A model generated the notes under the pieces. It was not told where the DNA came from, ran no database searches, and worked only from the letters and a program-made list of their open reading frames with translations. This document shows, piece by piece, positions 51,702 through 63,504 of a stretch of DNA of 64,000 nt. Origin of the DNA: Motacilla alba alba. Taxonomy: Eukaryota > Chordata > Aves > Passeriformes > Motacillidae. Positions within the stretch are counted from its first letter, which is position 1, and every line of letters starts with the position of its first letter. The DNA is taken from the NCBI RefSeq assembly GCF_015832195.1, contig NC_052017.1:47507652-47571651 (forward strand). Reading direction: 5' to 3'. The position numbers and the translations under genes are program-made.

Positions 51702-54700
51702 GGGAGGCGGGCTGAGCAGGGCGGGGGTCAGTTTCTGGGAAGGGGATCCCTCTCCGGGAAGGGGGTGCGTGCGGCGCTCGGGGGATGCTCTGCGGGCCGG
51801 GCCGCCTCTCCCGCATGCCCAGCGCCTCTCCTGCTGGCGGACCCGGAGGAGGTTTGCTTTTCCTCTCTCCTTGCCATTCCAGCCCAGCAATTCCATCCTC
51901 ACGGAGGTACGGCGACCTGTTTGTCCTGCTGGTAAAGCTGTGAGCGAGCCAGGCCCTGCGACCCCCCGGCTTCCATCGCGGGAAAAATGATGTGCTGAGG
52001 AGGGTTAATTTTGGCGTCGGGCTGAATTTAGGCAGGTTCGGAGAGGCGCTGCCTGCGTTCAGCATCCGAATTTAAAGTGGGTCATACATTCTTTAATCCG
52101 TGTTGAGGGTGACGCTGGTACGTCCGCAGAGAGAGCTGGCTAAAGCCGCAGCGTTCGGTCTCCAGCAGCAGCTCGTTCAAGTTACTCATTGATGGAGCGC
52201 TAACGCTCAGCAGTTCCCAATTCACTGTGTTCAGGTGTCAGCAGACACAGTGGCCGACTCTAACCTGGAAAATATTTACCACAAATACTAAACTTGTTTG
52301 CAGAGATTTTTTGTTTTTAAATTGTGTTAGTCTCCCTAAAGGCATAAGACCATCACTGTGTTTTTGCACAACGTTGTCAATACTTTTTACTGTGCAAATT
52401 TGTCATCTTGGTTTATGTAATATCTGTGTATTATATATATTGTGTTGAATATTAATTGCTGTGAAAATTGTCATTTTGTGCAGTGTTTTGGGGTATTGTT
52501 AGTGAATTCAACATTGTGAGAAGATTCATTTCTATTTATAAGTCCGTAGTGGCGCTACTATTTTTAGTAGATGTTTTTCATCAGCTTTGCAGTTTTAAGT
52601 AGGCCAGATGCAGAGTGATTTGGGTTTTGTTTGTTTGTTTGTTGATAGTGTTCAGGGCCAGTTACTTTCCATAAAATGCACCAGTGATCCTCTTGTTGTG
52701 GCACAAATCCATAATTTTAAGTATTTTTTTTTTGTTATTCATGTGTTAAGACCTTTTCAGGATGAATGTTGCTTTCTGTAGACTTGGTATGTTGAGAAAG
52801 ATATATATGACCTTTTAACAGTGCTGGAATTCATTAAATACTCAACTCAGTTCAGATGGATTGGGCGTTTGTTTTGGTGCATTTGATCTTGAGTGTGGTT
52901 GTTTTTGGTGTGGTGTAATTTTCATAAATTCTCAAGTGTTTAGCCATGATTTTTTTCAAAATGAGTTTAGCACAATTGTTCTAGGCCTTCATTCCTGAGA
53001 AGGAATATATTTAGACTTTACCATTTTAAACTTTGTCAGAGCATCCTAGCTAAACATACAGTTATTAAAATATATTTGTTAAAATGTTTTACAGGGCCAA
53101 ACCTGGTTTCTAGTAAGCACGACTAATGGATTTCACTCAGTGAATTAAGTCAGCATGAGCAATATTACCAGTGATTTTGCAGAAGTATTGATGACATGAT
53201 AATGGTAAATCACACTTATGATCAAAATCACAGTAGGGACTGTGATTTCTCGTGTTTAGGCAGCAGCATCCAGCAACTCAGATGAGTCATTTTGAAGGAT
53301 CACAGATTTGTTGCTTGTTGAACATTCTCTAATTTAACTGTGTGTGCTAAACATCTGTTGTTAATTTGGAATTGTTAGCAACTGTGTTAAAAGACAACTT
53401 GTATATTACCTCTCTGCCTTGCTGTCTTAAATTGAGCTAGGAGTAGAATTAAAAATTAAAAGTTGAAAAAAGTAGTCTTAGAACCAAATAGAACCAACTG
53501 AATACTTCTAATGACGTTGTGCTCTTCATATTAAGTTCACCTACTCAGTTATCAGCCTAAAATAGCATCACTTCAGACATCAGGAGTTAATTTCCATCTT
53601 GCACTGACAGAAAAATTAGATAAATTATATGGAGGTGTGTTAAAATAAGTATTTTCTCCTTAAGGTTCAGATGTAGGTCTTTGCTAGAACTTGTTGCTGC
53701 TTGGACTAGGCAATTGTTTCCTTACAATGTCCTTTAAGAAGAAAAGTAGAGCTAAAATGTAAAACCTGAAACTTCCTTTTGTTTTGAAGCACCTTCAAGA
53801 GCTGTTGAAGAGAACTTAAGAGTGAAAAAAAATCTTACAAAAGTTTATCCCATTCTGAAATGTATGTCAGTTTCTTGAAATGCTGTTTTCTTTAAGAGCT
53901 CTGAAGAATTTTCAGGGGTTGTTTGCCTGGAATAAACTTTTGCACCATTTTGTGGAATAGTTCTTGAGGGAGTGACAGAATCCTGAGTGTTTCTCACTAA
54001 TACCTGAAATGCCTGAGCTATTTCAGGAAGAGTCACACAGTTCTGTGCTAGCAGAAGAATAGCTTTTCTTGTCCAAGTAGTATCTGGCTAGCAGCCTTGG
54101 GGCATATATTTGTTGTTGGTTTGGGAAAAAACCAAACATGTAGGAGTAGTCAGTGTTACAAACCAGTATCATGCTTGATGTTTGAGGCAATCAGTAAGGT
54201 GTTAGGCATCTTCAAAAATTGTGGTTTGTACTTAGAGAAATGCAGACAGGATAAAATAGATGTGCTTTTGATATCTAAGTGGTTTCTTTGGCCCCCATTT
54301 AACTCTGAGAAACTGAATGGATATTAAGCCCTTATTGCTTATGTAGTGTTTAATGGAGAAAGTTTCCCATGAAATCTTGATTTCTGTGAGCTGGTGTTAG
54401 GTAGGCTACAATATCAGCTTCGGAGAGCACATAACAGATGTGAAGAAGAGTTAGTACCCGATTTGTTGGAGGTTTTTTAACTGTCTTCCCTTTATTTTTG
54501 TACCGGTTCCCCTTTGTGCCCACCTCTCCCTCCCTGCTCTTGCAAGAAATAAGTAGCTTTTTTTTCTTTTCTTTATATTTTTTTTTAATTGCATGCAGAT
54601 ATTTTTTGTGACTGGAATGTGTATGTATACATACAACATACAAAAATACTGTATACATGTGTTAATACAACTGTGGGGAGCTGACTGTATTAAACCTTAA

Positions 54701-54815
54701 AACCCTGATGTTGTTTCAGGTCTTTGGCAAGATTAGTCCAGACTATTTAAACCAAAAGAAGGGGTTATGCTATTTTTAAGAAAACTATGGTTTTGGTTTG
54801 ATAATTAATTAAGTA

Positions 54816-54876
54816 AGAGTTGGAGCTGGATGATCTTCAAGGTCCATTCCAATCCATAGCATTCTCTGATTCGATG
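54816..54876 (+). mobile_element. CR1 3' tail fragment in STARD3NL intron 1
   Basis: A 60-bp match to the last part of the CR1 3'UTR: GAGTTGGAGCTGGATGATCT, CAAGGTCCATTCCAATCC and a degraded ATTCTCTGATTCGATG tail. It could be a very short CR1 insertion or the 3' part of a CR1-mobilised SINE. Confidence 0.75.
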
Positions 54877-55126
54877 GAGTGAGTACTGTCAGTTGGAATG
54901 TATCAGTTGTAAATGGGATGAAATGTTGCCAGTTCTATACCTGAGATACTTCCTCTCTTTGCGTTCTAAGGACCTAACAGGGATAACATGCGCAGGATTC
55001 AGTTTTGTAGTTTGCAGTGCTTAAGTATCTTCAGTGCAGCTGAGATCTGAGGCAGACCTTTGGAACATGTTATGGTGCATCCTTTTTATTAGTTTCTAGT
55101 ATTTCCTTAACATAGGATATAGTTGC

Positions 55127-55212
55127 ATGTTAGCTCAGTTGTTTAGAGCACGGTTCTAATAATGCCAGGGTGCAGGTTTGAGCCGTTTGAGCCCTGTGTG
55201 GGCCATTCATTC
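55127..55212 (+). mobile_element. tRNA-Ile-derived SINE head (TguSINE1-like) or tRNA-Ile(AAT) pseudogene
   Basis: TTAGCTCAGTTGTTTAGAGC is the tRNA-Ile D-arm with box A. CTAATAATGCC is the anticodon region with AAT. GGTTTGAGCC is box B, and TGTGTGGGCCA closes the acceptor stem, followed by TTCATT. A tandem copy of GTTTGAGCC splits the T-arm, and several stem positions no longer pair, so it is not a working tRNA. TguSINE1 of passerine birds has a tRNA-Ile head joined to a CR1 tail. I see the head and the CATTCA joint but no CR1 tail, so a truncated SINE or a lone tRNA pseudogene are both possible. Confidence 0.68.
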
Positions 55213-56069
55213 TGGTTTGAGCTCATTTTAAAAGTCTGGGATATGCTGCTAAGAAGGAGTCCAGAGGGCAAGAGACTATGGACATGAAAGGGAGGAAGGA
55301 CAATGCTGATGCCAAATTTACAGGCTGTTTACTCTACCATTTTTCTCAGCTCTTTTATTCTTGTAGAATAAAAAATGAAGTGTTTGGAAAAGGACAATAG
55401 TGTTTTGCAGGACATGGTTCAGTAACAGGGATTCTTTTGCTGCAGGGAAAACTAGTCCAAGGTTGGAGCACTTTGATTTGACTTTCTGAATCTAGGAGTT
55501 TCACTCTTGGGATGGAGAAAGGTGACACTGCTGTTTCCTCAGATGCTCTACTAACCTGAAAATGTATTTCCTTTTTTTTTCTTTCTCTTTTTCACCTTCT
55601 TTCAATGGTCTGAGGAAACTATTACTCAGTACAAATGTGTGCGATTGCCCTGTTACTTTTGCTAGGGCACCATTGGAACATAGGAAATTCGGGAAATATT
55701 TTTCTCAAGGAAACTGGTGGTTTGTTGTTTTGGTTTTGTTTTTATAGGGACAAGTTACTTATGGTAAGAGCTTCTATTTCAGGATAAAGCAGAGCTACTC
55801 TAGTTCTGAACACTCAGATAAAGCCAAACTCTTTGTAAGGAGTCCTTTATGCTGGTAAATCTTGCCTTGCTCCTCTAGTGGGAAACCTTCCCAGTCTTTA
55901 AATGTGTTACATATTTGTAACTTGTAATTCCTGCTGTGTTGCCTAATTGAAAAGCTAGAGTATTGCCAAAGCACTCTACAGTATCTTCTGCTTATGTTTG
56001 GGGAATTTTGTGGGTGTGCATCGGTTTGAATTTTTCAGTCTGCCTTTGATTAAAGGGTCTGGCCCAGGT

Positions 56070-56110
56070 TTGGGGTTTTTGTTGCTGGTGTTTTGGTTTT
56101 TGTTGTTGTT

Positions 56111-56141
<31 letters not shown>

Positions 56142-56148
56142 GTTTTTT
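56070..56148 (+). repeat. (GTT)n followed by poly-T (29) in intron 1
   Basis: GTT and GTTTT units lead into 29 consecutive T at 56113-56141. On the transcript strand this is a long U run inside STARD3NL intron 1. Confidence 0.9.
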
Positions 56149-58062
56149 AATATCCCTTCATGTTCACTAAGGAACATTTGTTTTGAACAGAACAGTGCTT
56201 CAAACGGTTTTTTAAAGTCATTGAAACATTAAAATATTTCTGAGGCAATGATGTGTTACAGTTAGAGACAGAATGAGTGCAGCTTGGAAGGGATTTAAGT
56301 GCCCTTCAGGAGCAGGAGCAGTGGCTGTCAGGAGATCACTAGTAATGTATCCGCTGCAAGCAGATTTCAGGAAAATTAGTTCTTGCAGTTATATACACAA
56401 AAGAGGGACAGCGTATGTCAGCAGAGTGGGTTTCGTTCATTTACAGTGGAAAACTGTAAAAAATGTGTGCAGGTTAGCTTTGGAGACAGTCTCCAGCTCT
56501 CTGGGATTTTTTCCTCACCCTGATTTATAGTCAGCATTACTTCATAGGTATTGGTTTTATCTGTGTTGGCTCTTAGTTTTAGGGTGTGTGCTGATACTGT
56601 CAGAAAACACACTGAGAGTATTCTGCTAATACTCCTGCAGGTTAATGCAGCTTAATGCCAGAAACTCTCAGTTTATTTGACTTCCAATATAGAATCTTTA
56701 CAGATAATTGTATATTCTGTCCATGGTGTTGGCTAGAGCAATTTGTGTCTATGCCTAGATAAAGAATGAAGTTGAGCTTCATGATGGTGCCAGAACAAAC
56801 AATGGTTTGAGACCATTTTCCTTTAAGTATGTTATAATTGTCTGAAACTGTCTTTAAGTATAACTTAAATATTTGAATGCTAGTGTTACAATACCAATTA
56901 CTGTGTTAAGCTCTGTTCTTGTGAGAAATTTTGAGTTTTATCTATGCCTTGTAGTGTGCTCCTGCAGAACAGCGGGTAGTGTAAGCAGCAATGTCAGACT
57001 TTGATCAGAAAACAACTCCTTTGGTAAAGAACTGGCATGTTTTATTTGTCTCCCTATGAGGAAAGTTTTTAGCAAGGAAATGCGCTTTTTTGTTTGTTTT
57101 TGTGGGGTGTTTTGTTTTGGTTTTGGTTTTGCTGCTCTTTGGGTGTCAGCTTTTCAGTAGAAACTACCCTGTAGTTTTCACAGTACCTGAGCATCTTGGC
57201 TGCTATATTGGCCATGTCATCCTGTTTTACTCATTGGAAAGAAGAAATATTTTCAGATTATTTTTTTAACATTCACAGAAAAGCTGTTTATGGTGGGAAT
57301 GTTTGGGCCATATGTAGTGTTGTCCGGACACATATAAGTATCCTAGGTGTTCAGTATGTTTCAACAGCAGTTGTGACACAATGTTACATTGTGTGCCTGG
57401 TTACTTCATGCAAACATGACTTCTCTGATATTTTAATGTAAATTAGCATTGCCTTTTCCAAATTGCCTCCATGTGGCACTTTAAGTTTTGATTTTGCCGA
57501 GCTGATGATAGCCTTTGAGTAATCCTTTTTTTAAATCACATCTTTTATCTCTTCTCATTTAAATTCTGCTGTGTGGGTTTTTTTCCTTTTGAAAGAAAAG
57601 CGTATCATATATAGTGCTGTTGCTCCTGTATGCTACAGCAATATAGTAAACAAAAATAATTTAAACCAAGGACAATAAACTGGAAGAATAGGGGTAGAAT
57701 AATGATAGAAAAGAGAAGCAGCATTCTGATGTAGCATCTCTAAGATACATGTAAAATTGACACATGCAGTGTGTACCATCTGCTTCTGTCAGTATGAATG
57801 AAAATAATGATGTTAATTGTAAATGTAGCTTGAAATCATGGCAAGCTCTCACCATGTATTGCTAAAGTCTTTAGTAGACTTTGAGGGCAGGGAAGGACTG
57901 CAGTCCTAAGCTTGATGGCTTGATAATTTTAATTCCTTTACTTTTCACTTAATATACTAGTTAAAACTATTAATAAGTGTAATATCTGTATTTCACTAGA
58001 AAGTTTGAGAATTTAATTACGTGTTTGGAAGCTTGAGTGACAGCCATAACGATTAGGTATTT

Positions 58063-58078
58063 AAAAAAAAAAAAAAAA
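58063..58078 (+). repeat. poly-A run (16) in intron 1
   Basis: Sixteen consecutive A, about 320 bp before the intronic CR1. It is unconnected to any recognisable retrocopy. Confidence 0.85.
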
Positions 58079-58394
58079 CGAAGCACATCTTTCATTTAAA
58101 TAAATGCAAACTTTGGAGGTTTTCTTTCAAGAAAAAAATGTGACGCTGTTGTCTATGAGTTTAAATAGGTCAGCATAGAAAACTTACTTAGCTAAATATT
58201 TTAGTGGTATTTGAGTGAATATGTCCAGTTATGAAGAGAACAAAAAAGCCTCATTAAAATCTTACATTTTTTGAAATTGGGGATGTGAGAAGAAGGTATT
58301 TCACAAATATACTAATGTGGATTCTTATTTCAGAAGTTTTATTTCCCTCTTAAATGTTTTTGCACTTCAATAAGCTTGTAGATTCTGTCATTTC

Positions 58395-59548
58395 ACCTGC
58401 CTAGTAGATGAAGGAAAGGTGGTGAATATAGTTCTCCTGGGTTTTATTAAGGTGTTTGATACTGTACCTCCCAGCATCCTTCTGGACAAGTCTGACTGTG
58501 AAGTGAGCAGGTAGATGGTTGCTGGTTCAGAGCTGGCTGAAGGGCAGGGCTCAAAGGGTTGTAGAGAGAGGGGCTACACCTGGCTGGAGACCAGTCACCA
58601 GTGGTGCTCCTCTGGGCTCTATCCCCGTTCTGTTCAAAGTTTTTATCCGTGATCTGGAGGCAGGAGTGAAATGCACTGTCAGCAAGTTTGCTGATGATGC
58701 TAAAGTGGGAGGTGCTGTTGACACTCTCAAGGGACAAGAGGCCTTGCAGAGGGATGTGGATGGATTGGAGTGCTGAACAGTCATCAATAGCAGGAAACTG
58801 AACAAGAACAAATGCCGGACTCCGCACCTGGCATAGAGCATACCTTCCACAAGTACAAATTTCAAGAGTGGCTTGGGAGCAGCACCACAGAAATGGGTCT
58901 GGGGATGCTGGCTGACAGACAGCAGGCTCAAAGTCAGCAGTGGCAAATCTTCAAATACAGCACAGCCAGCTGGCCGAAAGGAGGGATCATCCCACTCTAT
59001 TTAGCACTGCTGCAACTTCATTTTGAGTACTTTGTGCATTTCTGGGCCCCAAAATTTTAAAGGGATGTATGTGAAGGTCCTTAAATATGTGCAAAAAGAG
59101 GACACTAAAGCTGGTTGAAGAGCTAGAAGTAATGCCCTGTGAGAAGCAGCTGAAGACACATGGTTAATTTAGTTTGGAGAGATGGAGGCTTAGGGGTGAC
59201 CACACTGTTCTTTGCAGCTTTCTGAGGTGGTGAAATGGAGAGGGAAGTTGCTGATCTCTTCTCAGTAGTGCCCAGTACCAGGGCATGGGAATGGCTGAAA
59301 GCTACATCCATCAGGGCAGGTTAAGACTTGACAGGAGGAAACATTTCTTTACCAAGAGTTGTTGAACCATGGAAGAGTTTTCTTTGAAAAGGAGTTGATG
59401 CTCCAAGCCTGACAGCATTTAAGAGGCATTTGGACATTGCCCCTAATGCTGTACCTAAACTTTTGGTCAGCCCCTGAAGTGGTCAGGTAGATGGACAAGG
59501 TGACTGTTTTCTGTCCCTTTCATCTGAATAATCTATTCTATTCTGCAC
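58395..59548 (+). mobile_element. CR1 LINE, about 1.15 kb, with reverse-transcriptase remnants
   Basis: This is the longest CR1 in the window, in intron 1 and in the gene's orientation. The frame at 58519-58776 carries the reverse-transcriptase pattern SGAPLGSIPVLFKVFIRDLE then SKFADDAKVGG. FADD is the CR1 form of the YxDD catalytic motif and both aspartates remain. A second frame over 58812-59060 contains LLQLHFEYFVHFWAPKF, the matching downstream ORF2 block. Frameshifts and stops between them show the copy is inactive. The 3' end near 59548 keeps an ATCTATTCTATTCTG tail. ORF1, the endonuclease domain and the 5' end are absent. Confidence 0.93.
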
Positions 59549-61808
59549 TCATAATGAGTCAGATAACAACCAGACTGTTATTTGCCTGAAATACCAGGGA
59601 TTTTTTTAGCTTTGAAAACACTTTCAAAAGAGATGTAACACAAGAGATATACTAGATACTCTGGCTCTTTCAGAATAGATGTTCACAAGCATTATTACAA
59701 TGTGCAGGTGTAGCCAGGAGCAGGTTCATGCAATCTTCAATTTAGCTTGAAAAACCATCGTTTGAAGTCTGGCAAAGGAAAGTCAGAGAGCTACAGAACA
59801 TTGCAAATCCCCTACATCTTGTGGAGAGCCATTTGCTGATGGGACTGTGTGGGGAAAACAGATTTCTGTCTCACTCATGCATCTCTTGTGGCAAAGAGTT
59901 AATGGCACAGTTTATATCCAACACAGTTGCTATGATCTCCACCTCTCCAGGCAAGTTTGCCCATGGAGTTTCTTGGAATATTCTGAATTATGGGCTGTTT
60001 ATCTTCCTGATGAGTGTCTTGCACCCAGGCTCTGCAGAAAATGAACATGCTGGTCTCTAAACATCACTTCTTCATAGGATGTATTTGTTTTGACCACACA
60101 TCCTTCCTGAACCCTGCCATAATAATAACCCAAACAATGGAACTGGCTGGAGCCAAAAGCAGTGGTGCCAGGTGAACCCAGTTTCCTTCAAATCAGAGAC
60201 CCAGACACCGTGTCAAGCCACAGATGTCAAGCTGTCTTGAAAATATGTAACTGATATTGTAAAAACACCCTAAAATTATCTAAAGTATTAACCTTTGCCA
60301 GAAACAGGAAAGTTGGTAACTGACTGATGCACAAAGAAGGCTCTTTCTAGGAAAAAGAACTCAGAAGTTTTAAGAATGTGATTTTCACTCTTATTTGATA
60401 ATGAATTTTTTTCTGGCTGAATTTGTATTTTGGCTGTCAAAAACCCAAACCCCAGACATCCTCACACCCAGTTTATACTTATTTTTTCCTCTGTTTTTAA
60501 ATTATTTTGGTTTTTAAAAAGCACAATAACTATGCCAATAGAACAGTAATAACGTCATGTATCACTTTGGATGCAAAAACTCAAGTAATGTGGCAGTATG
60601 AATTCAGGCCAAGCAGTGCCTGCTTCCTGAATAACAAGAATAAGGATCAGTAATAGTCACATGCAAAAGAATTGTGTGGTTTTTCCAAAAGTGTGACACA
60701 TCTCAATGACAAACACACCTTTTTTGCCTCCCTAAACTTGTTCCACCACTGAGTTGCTTGGCCAGGGATGTATGAAAAGCACTCCTGTGCCTGCCTGGTG
60801 CTTGTGTTGCCCACATGGAGTGCTGAAAAGTGGCAGCTCCTCATGGGGCTGCAAGCCTGGAACCCTTCCAAGCACAGGCTGTTTTGCACAGGCAAGACCC
60901 CCTGGAGAAATGGAGCCAAGGGAAGGGCAGAGCTCGCTCCCACTGCAAACTTGTGATGGGCAAGAGAGATGGGGCATGATTGTTGCTTTGGAAGTGCAAG
61001 GGAGGAGAAATGTTGTTGCTGGTAGTGCTGAGATGGGAAGGAAAGTGGCTGGCCAAGTCACTATCCAACACTAAAAGGGAAGTGGTGCTTTTTAATGGTC
61101 CTCACGTGCCTGTAAGACAGCTGCCAAGAAGAATTTAAGATTTTTTTGTGCACCCACTTGAAACCATCTGGGAATGTTGGTGTGATGAAATGACTGATTA
61201 TGTCAGTCAGGTACAAAGGAACTTTTCACATAGCTTCTCTCATTAATTAAAATAAAACAATCTTTAGCACATACTTGGTGATTAATCAGTTTGCAGAGCT
61301 GTTGCAATGAGTGCAAAAAGCTGCCAAGCTATGTCTGTTCAGTTAAAGAATCACAACATTTTGATGCCAGCTTCGTGTGGTGAGAGAGGCCCTGCCATGT
61401 GTCCAAACATGGATCTGATGGATCAGCAGGCAGAGCAAGACTAGGGGCAAATTCCTTTACTGTGAGTATCCCCTCTCTAGAGGGTCTTTAGGCAAAAAAG
61501 TCTGTCAGTAGTAAGGATTTCAGAGTACATGGGATTTATAAGCTGAATCTGATGTTTTGAGTCATGCTTGAAAACAAACTGGTAAACAACGCATTTTAAA
61601 ACCATGCTTTTTTCTTTGCAAAGGGCCCCACAAGGCAAATGGATGCTGAACTAGCACATTCTGACACAGTTAGCTCTGGCTGTACTAATTGCATTGCCAT
61701 ACCGTGCTGTATCTAGCAATAATCCAAACTGGAAGTAACAACTTCCTGTATCATTTGCACTGAGTTCCACATCAAAATAAAATAAATACTTTAGCCAATG
61801 CAGATGGA

Positions 61809-61868
61809 TTTTTTTTTTTTTTTTGAGTTTCAGGTGATACTTACCTTTTTTTTTTTTTTTTTTTTTTT
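61809..61868 (+). repeat. two poly-T runs (16 and 23) in intron 1
   Basis: T runs at 61809-61824 and 61846-61868 are separated by GAGTTTCAGGTGATACTTACC. The spacing suggests one low-complexity locus, and the second run follows a splice-site-like sequence by chance. Confidence 0.88.
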
Positions 61869-62429
61869 CTTTTTTAATTTGAAATATAACCATTGATGGC
61901 CTGATGTGAGGTTTGTGTCTCATCCCAAACATTTTCCTATGGGCTGCTGTTACATAGCAGGGCAGTTTAGTGTGAGGGTTTTTGGTACAAAGCAAGTGAT
62001 GTTTACAGCACTGGAGTGCAGCAATCCTGCTCATACCCTCGGGTTCAGGTGCCCAAAGTTCACTGCAGTGCTCAAGGCACCTGACCAAACACACAGCACT
62101 TATGTCTCCCTCCTCTAGAGCCCTTTGCCAGCCGTGTTTCAGGCAGCTGCTGCGGAAACAAAGGAGGAAGATACAAAGGTGCATTGTGCTTGTCCACCCT
62201 TGCCTGGTGCTTTGAATTCCCTAAAGGCTGTTCTGTGTGACTTGACCTAGACATTGACCCTCCCTGGCTGGCATTTGTCTTCCTCAGCTGTGATGTGTGT
62301 GCTCTGGCAGCTCCCCACACCACCTTTACTGTTCCCCTGTGTCCTTGTATCCTCCCTTGTGTTTGCTTAGTGGTGTGTTACAGACACCCTGTTGAGCTTT
62401 GACTGACTCTGTACTTGCAGCTTTGGAGT

Positions 62430-62615
62430 TGAAACGCTGTTGAAAGACAGGAGTGGGAAGAATTCCTCTATCTCTTGCCGTTTACTTAAAGATAATCCAC
62501 CTAGGAAGAGGCAAAGCTTTGTTATTGAATTTCAAAAAGCTATTCCCCCAGCGTTGCAAAAACTTGTCCGATGTGGTTTGTACTGCAGGATGCATAGCTT
62601 AATCATCCGAGCATT
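62430..62615. promoter_or_regulatory. CpG-retaining block in STARD3NL intron 1
   Basis: Five CpGs (near 62433, 62479, 62553, 62569 and 62609) lie in otherwise CpG-poor intron about 0.9 kb before exon 2. An octamer-like ATTTTGCATAA lies at 62612-62622. The 80-codon open frame over it has no recognised homology. A CTTGCAG just upstream (62414-62420) could be a splice acceptor, so an alternative exon is a second reading. Confidence 0.25.
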
Positions 62616-63425
62616 TTGCATAAAACTAAATTTTTTGTGTTTCCATGAAACTTTTGTGACCTTCTTAGTCTGCCCTTCCTAGAAGCCTTAATTGGACAAA
62701 TGTTCTCATGGAGGATTTAAGTGAATCATGCATCAACCTGCTCCAGTTTTGTAGAAAATTCTGTCTGGAAATTCTTTCAAAAGCCTTGTAGTCAGAAGAG
62801 ACTTAGGGTAATTGCATTACCTTTAACCACTAGTTACACACACTTTTTTTCATGGAGGAACTGTCTGGCACTGTAAGTTGCTATTGCAGCTGAATTTACA
62901 GAGCAAATAGCAGTTTATATGCTTTATAGGATGATTATTACACTATTCAGGGATTTTAATGGACTTTTCATCTTTTGTTTTTGTCAGATCTGGATGTGCT
63001 ATTAACTAACACTGCTATTTTTAAGGACTTGTATGTGGAAATTCCTTTGTCTTCCTATTTATTGAAAGCATTTAAATCAGTATTGAAAACCTTAGCTATG
63101 CATAGCATCATGCTTTTTATTCATTCTATTCAATGATCTCACTCTAACAGCATGGAGAAATGACCCTTTAAATCTAGACAGTGCTCGCTTACTTCAAATG
63201 GCTTAATTGAACATTAATTCTCTTGCTTCACAAGTCCTCTGAGAGATGAAGAAGAGCTTGATACTGTGCTAGAAACAATTTCTAGGGCCTACTTGCCTAA
63301 TTCTCTTAGTCATTAGTTTAGCAAAAAGAGAACTGACATTGTAATATGAAAATACCTCTTGGAATTGTGGGGGTTTGTTGACTAATGTGGTTTGGTTTGT
63401 TTGTTTGTTTAGAAATTCTTCCTGT

Positions 63426-63473
63426 ATGGATCAGCCTTCTAGTGATGGTGAAACTGGGAGAAGACCACTCTAA
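63426..63473 (+). promoter_or_regulatory. upstream ORF 1 in STARD3NL 5'UTR
   Basis: An ATG at 63426 opens 15 codons and stops with TAA at 63471-63473, before the main start. Its context is T at -3 and G at +4, so it is probably of moderate strength. Upstream ORFs of this kind usually lower or condition translation of the main ORF. Whether it is used here is inference. Confidence 0.5.
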
Positions 63474-63504
63474 GCAAACACAGGATGATTCGGGTCCCAG
63501 CTGA
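63445..63504 (+). promoter_or_regulatory. upstream ORF 2, overlapping the STARD3NL start codon
   Basis: An ATG at 63445 with strong context (G at -3, G at +4) opens 19 codons in a different frame from STARD3NL. It stops with TGA at 63502-63504, beyond the main ATG at 63485. Ribosomes that start here cannot simply resume at the main ATG, so this is potentially more repressive than upstream ORF 1. Confidence 0.5.

Larger units (their letters stand above)
51040..52210 (+). promoter_or_regulatory. STARD3NL: CpG-island promoter of STARD3NL
   Basis: GC content and CpG density rise abruptly near 51040, peak at about 51110-51800 and fade by about 52210, against an AT-rich, CpG-poor background on both sides. 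No TATA box is obvious, as expected for a housekeeping-type island promoter. Its place about 12 kb upstream of the only coding exon, on the same strand and with nothing gene-like between, makes it the natural STARD3NL promoter. Long open frames on both strands here come from GC bias and are not called genes. Start-site position and possible bidirectional transcription cannot be read from sequence alone. Confidence 0.82.
51345..63412 (+). other. STARD3NL: STARD3NL intron 1 (inferred)
   Basis: About 12 kb between the best island donor and the exon 2 acceptor. Besides the repeats listed separately, 52220-54815, 55213-58394 and 59549-62429 are AT-rich, with short chance frames only. A GC-richer patch at 60730-61080 has frames of about 100 codons on both strands but no recognisable product. 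Confidence 0.55.

Noticed and set aside
51150..51990. Several + strand frames of 87-261 codons in the CpG island
   Set aside because: They overlap each other in different frames, read through the TTCC repeat and lack recognisable domains. STARD3NL exon 1 is expected to be non-coding.
50770..52065. 431-codon open frame on the - strand through the CpG island
   Set aside because: It spans a CR1 tail and the pyrimidine tract, is dominated by Arg, Pro, Gly and Ala low-complexity sequence, and competing long frames occur on both strands. This is what high GC content produces when stop codons are rare.
54976..54990. Stretch resembling part of a homing-endonuclease target (AACAGGGATAACA)
   Set aside because: A short partial match expected by chance, with no biological reason in a bird genome.
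60730..61080. GC-richer intronic patch with about 100-codon frames on both strands
   Set aside because: No homology recognised, no splice-site pair, and frames on both strands suggest base composition rather than coding.
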